NCBI GenBank assembly: GCA_009760855.2
Contig: WPIO01000084.1
Span: 1 to 64,000 of the forward strand
From: Cristatella mucedo
Lineage: Eukaryota; Bryozoa; Phylactolaemata; Cristatellidae
Reading direction: 5' to 3'
DNA length: 64,000 bases
In this document: positions 9,938 through 20,200 of the stretch, piece by piece
Numbering within the stretch: the first letter of the stretch is position 1
How the letters are laid out: every line of letters begins with the position of its first letter
Made by a program: the position numbers and the translations under genes
Notes under the pieces: generated by a model
Told to the model about the DNA's origin: nothing
What the model saw: only the letters and a program-made list of their open reading frames with translations
Databases searched by the model: none

Positions 9938-12483
9938 AAAATTAATCCCTGATATTAAGATCAATCTGTTGGCACTGATATGTTTGGTTCAAGGAATTGT
10001 TATAAAAGCATTCGAATCATATTTTTAAATTCCACCTGTGCTTTGGATACCATGACATAGTGTGTGATTTGGAGAATATTGAGTTGAAAATGTGCTTAAG
10101 GATTTATTTGGATAGCTGGCAAAAAAACGAGTTCTATTAGACATGTTTAACGAGATGCGAAAACTAGCTACGATTTTGGTAGCTATCGCTGTAACTAAAT
10201 ATTCCAAGCATAGGTTAGGCTTCTATTGGTTGACAGAAAAGTTTTAATTTTCACTTTAGGCTACGGCAGAGCTGGATGGGCTTGGGCGAAGTATTCTAGT
10301 GCAACAGGGACAGAGCCAGGACTATTATCTGCTGAGAGGGCATCCGTTACCTGCAAAATTATTCTCTATAAGATTTTTTTTGGTGGAGCAGTACCCAAAT
10401 TAGTAAAATAATTAAAACGCAGAGTCATATTCTTATTTATTCCAAAACAAATCGGAAGTTGCTCGGGGACAATAAGCTGACACTGGGAGTGACATTGGTG
10501 ACGTTAAGACACAATTTTGCTGCTGGTGACGGTAGGGCATAGGAGTGGGTCTGCAGCGGCCGATGTGATGCAACACAACTTCATCCGTGCACAGCATCAG
10601 CATTAACAAATGCAAAAAAATTAAGTTACGATGATCTATCAATCCAGATCTAACGTTCTACCATCTATTGATTTCCCATCAACCGGCTTCGTTATCTAAT
10701 AATTTTAACTATCATTGGGTATTCCAACTTCACGTATGTCAACATTAGCTCCAGATTGTTTTATTGAACTATTTCTTGTGACTGCAATTCTAGCTTTCAT
10801 TTAGACAGATCATTCAGAATATAATGCTAATTGTATTGTTATTTTCTAATATTCTACTCTGGTGCTAATATGTAACGTGTCATTTTAAGTAGCAAATCGT
10901 CTTACTACAAGTTTCCCAATGCCAATTTTAATACTACGACTATTCAATTCCATTGTATTACTTATCTTCATTCCAACACGATTACATGTTTTGTTAATAT
11001 TATGTATGCTCTTGTTTAAAATAGTATTATAATTGCACTAGCCAATAACTCATTGTAGAACAGGGAATGTGCACCAGCAGTGAGAGTTAAGTCTCCACCA
11101 AAGAAAATGTATCTCCCCAAACGCCACATTTATTTAACTTTGTTCGAAGGCTAATAGAACAAATGACATGCAATTTTCAAAAACTTCAATGGTGATATAC
11201 ACTATTATGTGAATTAACCGTAGCTGCAGCATTGACTGTCTGATGACCTGTACAAGCCACCGTCATGTATATCACTGAGACTCTGCCGAATGTAGCTATA
11301 TCATCAAAGCCACAAATTCAATACTAGTCGCTCAATACATATGCCAAATCTCTAAAATGATCTCGCGATTGTTCGCTGTTTAAGCAGTCTTCTCGTTAAC
11401 GACGCTTTAAAAGTTTAGGTATCTTTTAAAAATGACACCCACGTTTTAAGCACTTAGCACTAGTATCATAACATCCTTTAACCACGATATTAGTAATAAA
11501 TAGTTTTCGCATCTCTTGACAGCGGCTCATGCTTCAAACATGGTTAATTAGCATGACAGCATTGTTTGGGATTTTGTAGGTTCAACCTTTGCAGCAGGTG
11601 AGTTCGCGGAAACGATACTTCTCAGCAGCACACTCAATTCATGCATTTACTGTTAGACATTGCTGGTGTCAAGCAGCCCATATAAACTTGTGTAGTCCAG
11701 AGACGTTTGGCAAGCCTATCCGTTTTATCGCCATTGGGAAGACAGTGGCAACGAAAGCAATCATCTATCGGCGACCTGCGAAATCAACGACAACAGCTGA
11801 GGCTGTTGTATACGTTATTAAAGCTGTACTTTGCAGAGCATAAGCGACTATCAAATGAGGCATTATAATTGAAAAGGTCATTTACTCTTTATAAAGACTT
11901 GAGGGTAAGATAAGACTGGGCAGGTGCAGTTGTTAAGCAGATATCCAGCAGTCAAGCCTTATTAGGCCTCGTGGATCTGCTTAAAACTTAACTCTGTACC
12001 TGGTGAACAACCAAAAGAAGTCAAAGCTCTTTCAGCAAATATGACACACAGTGCAACATCTGGTGTAACTCTAGAGGTCTCTGGCAGGTTCCCGTAAGAG
12101 AGGGAAAACATCTGGAATTTTGTAATTATTAATTCTTCCGCGTTAATTAGGAAACGAGATACTAAGGCCGCACGACTATTTCCGTAGCCTGATAAAAGTT
12201 GCATTACAAAAATCTAGACTAGACAGAACTGAGAGCTAGGTGGATATTTTGCAAGACTCAACGGAATTTAGTCTTTAATATTTTACCTGGATAATACTTC
12301 ACGGCAGAATGTTGACTGAGTCTTATTAATGAAACTTTCCAAATTTAAGCAGTGGTCAGGACGGGCATCCAAACCTAAATCTAGAGCACATGGTAGCATC
12401 AGGCCAACAGCAACAAACTTTGGAAGAGCCAAGTCTTATAGTCCAGGAAAACGCTTAGCGAGTCCGAATAGGACTGGTTCATT
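9938..12483. other. Gene-less inner part of left arm
   Basis: No gene supported. From about 11400 inward, similarity to the other arm falls sharply. A third diverged copy of 11350-12670 is at 46900-48211 (inverted). The reading frame at 12329-12550 is broken by stops in the 47.1-kb copy, and only part survives in the 15.9-kb copy, so it is probably chance. Confidence 0.5.
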
Positions 12484-14316
12484 GGTATCTTATATGTCTC
12501 AAATAAATATTCTGATATTCAGAAAGAAAAATCCGCAAAGCAATTATTAAGGTAATCAAACGGTTATTGCTGCTATGAGCAGTTTGAACATTAAGTACAC
12601 TTCAGTATTGCGAGCTTTGACGGGATAGCTGATCCCCTAAGCCTCGGTTACCTTTGAAAAAAGGTTGAGCCTAGATAAAAGAAGACAAACGACAGCAAAT
12701 TGATCCCTTCCAAAATCAATCTTAGACTGGTCAGCTCGCTGCTACTTGAATCTAGAAGGACATGAACTTGACACGCTAGGAAGAGAAGATAATAACTATT
12801 CCTTAGCCACGCCGGCTAGGTCTTGGTTATTCTCACTGTTCAAGCTCGTCATTATAATCAATTCCGTAGAGCTCTGCCAGTAAATCTACTATGACCCTTT
12901 AATGAAGTTGAAGTCTTTTTACCTGCTGAGCATGGTGTTCAAGAGCTGGGGAGACGAGAATTTCAGCCGAGTAGGAAAAAGCTGAGAATTGTAGTATTAC
13001 GAATACTTCAGCTGAGTAAAGTTAGTTGTCTTTAATCGTGAGTTGAAAATGAATTACACGACCACGTCAAACATTCCGACCTTGTTAACGAACAACAGAT
13101 GGATTTTAAAATTTAGATACAGCTGACAGAGTTTTAGCAACGCAAAGGCAGGATGTACCATATCCGCTGTCGTACATAGACTCTATCATTGACAATTATT
13201 TAAGACATTTAAAAAAGTGGCTTTATAAAGATATCCATGCTAGTCTTTACTTGTTAAAGTTCTTTCCCAAGAAGCAATATGTTGATGAATTAATTGCAGC
13301 GTGGATCCTACCTTGTTGTGCAGCTATCCAAGTGCTTTGGACGCCTTACCTAGAGGCCTACCGGTACTACAATTGCGTGCTCACGTGACAAGCCTGCTCA
13401 CGTTTCGTAATTCTGCTAATATTTCTTGGTCTGCTGTAAATAATGGCACTGGTAGACTATCAACGCTATTCTTTCATATTTAAATCCCAGTAACTAGCAA
13501 CACGCTCTATTTTCAAATTTTGAAAAATGTTAAAAGTGGGCACCATTCTTTGGCACGTAATACAGCTCCGAAAATCAAAAGTGAAGTGGGCAATGAACTA
13601 ACATTCCATCATATATAAATGAATCATATTTTATAACAACATAGTTGGGTGACTAGTAAACTCCTCATTTGAGCTCTTTCAGTAAGTATAACCCATTTCC
13701 TAAGCATGTTAAACAATGTTTATGCGTGGCGTGCTTCGTCTGAGTCAGGTTCATCTGGCGGGGCATTAGTCATTGGCGTTTAGAGCTTTTTTGATACTCG
13801 CTCTAACATCTGATTGTTGCTCCGTTTAGCACTTACGCTTGAATCACATATACCAAGAAACGTTCACGCTAGTTGCTCGTGATACGGGTAGTCAGTCGAT
13901 AAGTTTTTGTGTCAGCTACAATTTTGAGTAGCAACGTGGCTATCGCGTTAATATTTTTAAATTTCTAGGCTCTAAAGAGCGTAAAATACTTCGTTCCGGC
14001 TTTAAGAAATCTTCATGATTACAGAGTGCACACTGTATATAGGCTGAGAAGTTAACCTTTGATTAAGTCTTCGGTTAGTGACTGGAGAAAACCGATCGTG
14101 CACCGCAATTTCGGTCTACTAAAACATATTCAATAAACCGAACTTTACGTTAATAGGTATTTTATCCTTTCACTAGCATGCACTAGCCAAAGATTATCTT
14201 TCCAAGACAAACATGACTGATCCCAAAAGAAGATGCTCTAGGCATGAACCCTTTTGTGAATGACGGTTAGCGTCGTGCATTGACGGACATGGGAGTGTGA
14301 ACACGTATCCCGTAGA
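12484..14316 (+). repeat. Inner left segment, diverged copy of the second repeat
   Basis: Not matched by the other side of the giant palindrome. It aligns in the same orientation with 28551-31872 and inverted with 43509-46960, minus about 1.5 kb deleted near 13150 (equivalent to about 29.0-30.6 kb). Identity is moderate (roughly four in five bases in the sampled parts). It ends precisely at the axis of the 53-bp palindrome. Frames are full of stops; no gene seen. Confidence 0.75.
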
Positions 14317-14343
14317 TTCTACGGGATACGTGTTCACACTCCC
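14291..14343. repeat. Perfect 53-bp palindrome near the centre
   Basis: Two 26-base arms are exact reverse complements around a single T at 14317, running from GGGAGTGTGAACACG to CGTGTTCACACTCCC. It would extrude as a near-loopless cruciform. The left arm is the end of sequence shared with the second repeat family (31861-31872, 43509-43527); only the right 26 bases are an inverted echo before unrelated sequence starts at 14344. Confidence 0.97.
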
Positions 14344-14448
14344 TACATTCTAGGGCTTTCCTTCGACCACTATCTTGGTAATGATGATGCAGGTTATAAT
14401 CCACAGCAAGGATTGGGATATCGCCATCAACAAGACACTAGCAAATAA

Positions 14449-14682
14449 GGAGAACAGTCTTACAATACTTGGAAGCGTGTTATTGAACATTTTTTGCTAC
14501 CTACTACTCAGGACTACGAAGAAGCTATAGATGATGACGCTCAACTTTCTTTAGCTGAGCTCATACTCAAATGGCAGCGTTTACCCTGGAATTTGGCTCT
14601 TGTCGCCTTGATATTGAAAGAAAATTACTCAGAGGGATCTGATCATAATGAAGAGCAAGAAGGAAAACATGAAGACGATTAG
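14449..14682 (+). CDS. Hypothetical acidic-tailed ORF, possibly a terminal exon
   Basis: An open frame of about 77 codons begins just after TAA 14446-14448 and ends at TAG 14680-14682. It has no ATG near its start, so if real it is the last exon of a spliced gene. The peptide has a hydrophobic stretch (WNLALVALIL) and an acidic C-terminus. An AATAAA poly(A) signal follows at 14723-14728, 41 bases after the stop. It lies in the only part of the giant palindrome with no second copy. I do not recognise the family, and no protein role can be stated. Confidence 0.35.
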   Translation, partial: GEQSYNTWKRVIEHFLLPTTQDYEEAIDDDAQLSLAELILKWQRLPWNLALVALILKENYSEGSDHNEEQEGKHEDD

Positions 14683-14728
14683 TAAAATAGATAGGCAATA
14701 TATTGCATTAGCATCATAAAATAATAAA

Positions 14729-15866
14729 ATATAAAGAATTTTTTAAATTGAACATTGTTATGCATGTATTGTTGAATATCAGAATGTTGCATGCAAGAAC
14801 TATACTATTGTCGAAAGGTAGAGATTTATGTATATCGTAAACTAATTAAAAAATTAGATGCCCACCAAGCGAAATGTATATCAGATCAACCTTAGTAGAA
14901 TGAACTACAGATGTTCTGCTTTGCATTTGGCATTGACATAATTACAGGAATTACGTTTATTTAGCTTCACCCAGCAGCCAAACCTAAGGTCTTCAATGAA
15001 TCCCCATGTAATCAACTCTCACCTTCCTCAAAAGTCGTCCTGGAAACCTTAAGTGACATCCTACTTTACGTTAAGGGATTTGCAATTTACTGCACCATGC
15101 CTAACTATAGATCTGTCAATTCACCAAAGAAATAACTTAAGCTATTGAAGAAATTGAACCGGAAAATCCGAGCGCTGAATCCTTTTTCATCCAATGGTTT
15201 CCAATGCAATTGGCAGCTTGATTGATCTTTTTTCACTCAGTAGTTGTAGGAGCTGTTGTTTCTCGCAGCTGCAATTGGAGACCCATTTGACCATGCCTCT
15301 AATGGGGTTACTGCATGACCCGTTGTATTGGAGATAGTTTGGATGTGGTTGCTATCACTTTTTATAAAAATTCTGCTCATGCTTTTCTAATAAAAAAAAC
15401 TAAGAAAAAACTTAATATTACAAGTAGGGCGCCTTTAAATAAACTATTCTCTTTTACGTATGTTTAGTATCAGAGGAAGCGAGCAGATTGATCGGTTTGG
15501 ATAACAAGGCATATCATAAGCAGGTATAGACACAGAAAGATCAGTGCTGCAAATACTTATAAAAACCTTAGCATCAAGTCAGTTTTCATTTTATATTTGC
15601 AGGTATTAGCTTATGTTGAATTATCTTGAACAAAAAAAGATATTTTAGTTCGCACTTCTGATCAACTGATACAAATAGTTTTGTTTTGTAAAAATATATT
15701 AGAATGAAATCGGCATAAGTTAATGTAACAGGGGAATAATAGTACTTTCAATAGTAAGAAAATTTTAAAATTTGTAATTTAATTTTTTAATCTCAATAAT
15801 TGTACTTTTTTTTACTTTACAATGCCTCGTCAAAAGCATTGTAACCCCCAGAACAGGCGTTCCAAT
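14729..15866. other. Unique spacer of giant palindrome, no gene
   Basis: AT-rich, rich in A and T runs, with no counterpart on the left side. No motif recognised. Homology to the left arm begins at 15867. Confidence 0.5.
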
Positions 15867-18439
15867 GAATCAGTCATATTCGGACTCCCTAAGCGTTTAC
15901 CTGGACTATAAGACTTGGCTTTTCCAAAATGTGTTGCTGTTGGCCTGATGCTACCATGTGCTGTAGATTCAGATTCGGCTGTCCGTCCAGACCATGGCTT
16001 AAATTTGGAAAGTTTCATTAATAAGACTAAGTCCTCATTCTGCCGTGTCATATGATCCTGGTAAAATATTAAGGCCTTAATGCCGATGAGTCTTGCAAAA
16101 TATCAACCTAGGTACCGGTTTTGTCTAGTCTAGATTTTTGTAATGCCACATTTACCAGAATAGGTAAATAGTCATGTGGCCACAGTATCTCGTTTCCTAA
16201 TTAACACTGATGAATTAATAATTACAAAATTCCAGATGTTTTCCCTCTCTTACGGGAACCTGCCAGAGACCTCTTGAGTTACACAAGACGTTGCACTGTG
16301 TGTCTTATTTGCTGAAAAAACTTTGACTTCTTTCGGTTGTTCACCGGGTACGGGATTAAGTTTTAAGCAGATCCACGAGGCCTTATGTGGATTGACTGCT
16401 TGATATCTGCTAAAAAGCTGCACCTGCCCAGTCTTATCTTACCCTCAAGTCTTTATGGAGAGTAAATGACCTTTTTAATTATAAGGCCTCATTCGATAGA
16501 CGCTTTTGCTCTGCAAAGTAGAGTTTTATAACGTATCAAAAGGCCTTAGCTGTTAATGTTGTTTTCGCAGGTCGCCGATAGATGATTGCTTTCGTTGCCA
16601 CTGTCTTCACAATGGCGATAATTTCGTTGCCACTGTATTCACAATGGCGATAAAACTGATAAACTTGCCAAACGTCTCTGAACTATACAATTTTATATGG
16701 GCTGCTTGACACCAGAAATCTCTAACAGTTAATGCATGAAGTGAGTGTGCTGCTGAGTAGCATCGTTTCTCGCTAGCTCACCTGCTGCAAAGGTTGAACC
16801 TACAAAATCCCAAACAATGCTGTCATGCTAATTAACCATGTTTGTACCATGAGCAGCTGTCGAGAAATGCGAAAACTATTTATATCGGGGTAAAAGCATG
16901 TTTTCATACCAGTGCTAAGTGTGCGAAATGCAGGTGTCATGTTTCAGGTGTCAAAAATACCTAAACTTTTAAAGCGTCGTTAACGAGAAGACTGCTTAAA
17001 CAGCGAACAATCGCGAGATCATTTTAGAGATTTGGCATATGTATTGAGCGACTAGTATTGAATTTGTGGCTTTGATGATATAGCTACATTCGGCAGAGTC
17101 TCAGTGATATACATGACGGTGGCTTGTACAGGTCATCAGACAGTCAATGCTGCAGCTACGGTTAATTCACATAATAGTGTATATCACCATTGAAGTTTTT
17201 GAAAATTGCATGTCATTTGTTCTATTAGCCTTCGAACAAAGTTAAATAAATGTGGCGTTTGGGGAGATAAATTTTCTTTGGTGGAGACTCAACTGTCACT
17301 GCTGGTGCACATTCCCTGTTCTACAATGAGTTATTGGCTAGTGCAATTATAATACTATTTTAAACAAGAGCATACATAATATTAACAAAACATGTAATCG
17401 TGTTGGAATGAAGATAAGTAATACAATGGAATTGAATAGTCGCAGTATTAAAATTGGCATTGGGAAATTTGTAGTAAGACGATTTGCTACTTAAAATGAC
17501 ACGTCACATATTAGCACCAGAGTAGAATATTAGAAAATAACAATACAATTAGCATTATATTCTGAATGATCTGTCTAAATGAAAGCTAGAATTGCAGTCA
17601 CAAGAAATAGTTCAATAAAACAATCTGGAGCTAATGTTGACATACGTGAAGTTGGAATACCCAATGATAGTTAAAATTATTAGATAACGAAGCCGGTTGA
17701 TGGGAAATCAATAGATGGTAGAACGTTAGATCTGGATTGATAGATCATCGTAACTTAATTTTTTTGCATTTGTTAATGCTGATGCTGTGCACGGATGAAG
17801 TTGTGTTGCATCACATCGGCCGCTGCAGACCCACTCCTATGCCCTACCGTCACCAGCAGCAAAATTGTGTCTTAACGTCACCAATGTCACTCCCAGTGTC
17901 AGCTTATTGTCCCCGAGCAACTTCCGATTTTTTTTGGAATAAATAAGAATATGACTCTGCGTTTTAATTATTTTACTAATTTGGGTACTGCTCCACCAAA
18001 AAAAATCTTATAGAGAATAATTTTGCAGGTAACGGATGCCCTCTCAGCAGATAATAGTCCTGGCTCTGTCCCTGTTGCACTAGAATACTTCGCCCAAGCC
18101 CATCCAGCTCTGCCGTAGCCTAAAGTGAAAATTAAAACTTTTCTGTCAACCAATAGAAGCCTAACCTATGCTTGGAATATTTAGTTACAGCGATAGCTAC
18201 CAAAATCGTAGCTAGTTTTCGCATCTCGTTAAACATGTCTAATAGAACTCGTTTTTGCCAGCTATCCAAATAAATCCTTAAGCACATTTTCAACTCAATA
18301 TTCTCCAAATCACACACTATGTCATGGTATCCAAAGCACAGGTGGAATTTAAAAATATGATTCGAATGCTTTTATAACAATTCCTTGAACCAAACATATC
18401 AGTGCCAACAGATTGATCTTAATATCAGGGATTAATTTT
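15867..18439. other. Gene-less inner part of right arm
   Basis: Mirror of 9938-12483. It contains a local tandem duplication of about 35 bases (the TTCGTTGCCACTG segment at about 16590-16625 and again at 16622-16660) that the left arm lacks. No gene supported. Confidence 0.5.
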
Positions 18440-18632
18440 GGTGAGCCATGATGGCACACTAAATAAGGCGGTTGCTTTCACGACCTCGGCCCTGAAGTCC
18501 TGGGTTCGATTCCTGAGGTAGGCGATTCTTTATCGCCACTGCAAGCCGTGGTGATAGCCTTAAAGGCTCTTCTGTCGCTATACAAAAAGAGGCTGTTTAT
18601 TCAGCTAGGATTTATTTATTTATGTATGTAAT
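18440..18632 (+). mobile_element. tRNA-derived SINE (right arm)
   Basis: The first 80 bases resemble a tRNA. An A-box-like element lies at 18452-18470 (TGGCACACT, then AAGGCGG), and a near-consensus B box, GGTTCGATTCC, at 18503-18513. A non-tRNA body follows (TTATCGCCACTGCAAG onward), then a TTTATTTATTTATG tail ending at about 18632. The cloverleaf does not fold as a working tRNA, so this is a short interspersed element that would be transcribed by RNA polymerase III and moved by a LINE. Its ATTT tail differs from both LINE tails here, so its partner is not evident. Confidence 0.65.
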
Positions 18633-19247
18633 TTAAAAGAGCTCAGCAAACCAATTGGCGTTTGACTGGAATTGCGGGCAACACCGGCTGAAGCCCCTTT
18701 TTATATTTAGATATAAGAGACTTGGGGCAGGATCCGTTAGTTGACGTCAGCTGTGAGCCTTAATTTGAATTAAAGTAAGCTGTGACTATTTGTTTGCTAA
18801 CTGTTTCGGCTTACCGTAGAACCAACTGTAATTTGTTTGTGTTTCCGAACTAGGAGCAATAGAAAAAGGGGAAGCTCAGGATTGCTAAAGTAGAGATAGT
18901 AGATTGAAGAAGGCTGTTCGCAGAAAGAAAGTGTAATTACAGTCCACCATTGTTTATCGCGGCTAATCCACTCCAGACTTTACAGCAAGAGGTTAATTTA
19001 TGCGAATTAGGATTCTTTGTACATAAATCAAATATTTTCGTAGTCAGAGTATAGAAAACCTGACTACAACCTCAATACATTTCTCAACATTACTAGAGCC
19101 TCTAGACGCGACATGACACACTCTAGTCACCATCACACTCGTATCAACAACTACATAATATTAGGGAAAATAAGAGAAAATAAGTCATATTAGAAGTAAA
19201 AAGTATCGTATTTTTATTGTGGGTCTAATTATACACACAGGTCTCAC

Positions 19248-19634
19248 CCAATCGCCGTAAAGCTCTTTACAGTGTTGCCTCGCCTCCTCCCAGATGACCA
19301 GTAAATCAACGGCAATGTTTTTCTTGAGGCTGTCACTGATCCAAACAGCATGGGCAGAATCCGTTTTCACGACGAACTTATTACGACTTGTCACGACGCG
19401 CTTTGCTTCGCTGTTGAAAGAGACAGTAGCGATTGCATGGCTGTTCCGTACATCTTAACGGATTGAGTGAAAGGTAGACTCATTCAAGTCCTAATGGCGG
19501 CCAAACTCCACGATTTTCTTAGCATCTGTTATCGTATCCGAGAGTTTTGACCTCTCCTAGATGTTAAGCATCTTCACCCAGGGCTTAGTTTCATCGTCAA
19601 AACGCTTAGTAGAAGCAGCACATTTAAAAGCCAT
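19248..19634 (-). pseudogene. Tigger/pogo-type transposase relic (right-arm copy)
   Basis: Mirror of 8739-9128 with the same internal stops. It lacks three bases relative to the left copy near the CENPB-type helix, so one Arg codon differs. The same lesions in both arms show that decay came before the duplication or its last homogenisation. Confidence 0.6.
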
Positions 19635-19707
19635 CGTGGGGCTTAGATGAAAATTCTCTGAAATCGCTAGCACTTACAAGAGCAAAGATGGTTCCCATGC
19701 CTTGCGA

Positions 19708-19815
19708 TGTAGGGGTGGGGGTGAGAGAAACGAACTTGCATGAGGCTGAGCCAATCAGTGGCCAGAATAGGATAGCCAATCAGTTGACAGCACGCTCTGA
19801 TTGGCTTGGTATCAC
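19708..19815 (-). promoter_or_regulatory. Promoter-like CCAAT/CACCC cluster (right-arm copy)
   Basis: Mirror of 8558-8665 with the same three CCAAT motifs and CACCC tract, in front of the minus-strand Tigger-like relic. Confidence 0.4.
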
Positions 19816-19829
19816 CACACCCCACAACC

Positions 19830-19899
19830 GTAAAGCGCCTAGAAAGAGATTAAGTTCTCTGAGGGCGCTTTATCAAGTGCAATATTATTATTATTATTA
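19830..19899 (+). mobile_element. LINE family A 3' end (right-arm copy)
   Basis: Mirror of 8474-8543, here in plus orientation, ending in ATT repeats. Confidence 0.75.
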
Positions 19900-20047
19900 A
19901 CCGAGCTCAGGTTGTATCATTTTTACTGCTTCGGTCAACTTTTTAATGAATATGCAGTAGTATTAGAAGAAAACCGTGGTTGTGTGATACGACGAAAGTC
20001 GATCTGGGTAGTGGCGAGGGAAGAATTACATTGTGACAGTGAGAAAC

Positions 20048-20077
20048 AGATAGATGGATAGATAGATAGATAGATAC

Positions 20078-20143
<66 letters not shown>

Positions 20144-20144
20144 G

Positions 20145-20199
<55 letters not shown>
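20048..20199 (-). repeat. (GATA)n plus (AG)n compound microsatellite
   Basis: Mirror of 8179-8326 with a different number and pattern of units, so the two arms have changed independently at this site. Confidence 0.97.

Positions 20200-20200
<1 letters not shown>

Noticed and set aside
11589-11843. 84-codon frame following an acceptor-like TTGTAG
   Set aside because: The frame is broken in the right-arm and 47.8-kb copies, and it shows no recognisable domain.
12329-12550. A 73-codon basic frame with partial counterparts at 15830-16051
   Set aside because: The third copy near 47.1-47.3 kb has several stops in the same frame, the matched part is short, and the ends differ.
18440-18530. A tRNA gene
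   Set aside because: Pol III boxes are present, but the cloverleaf stems do not pair and a long unrelated body and ATTT tail follow, as in a SINE.
19688-19900. A 70-codon frame ending in five Tyr, present in both arms
   Set aside because: The Tyr run is the translated ATT tail of a LINE, and the rest runs across the CCAAT cluster; no protein family fits.
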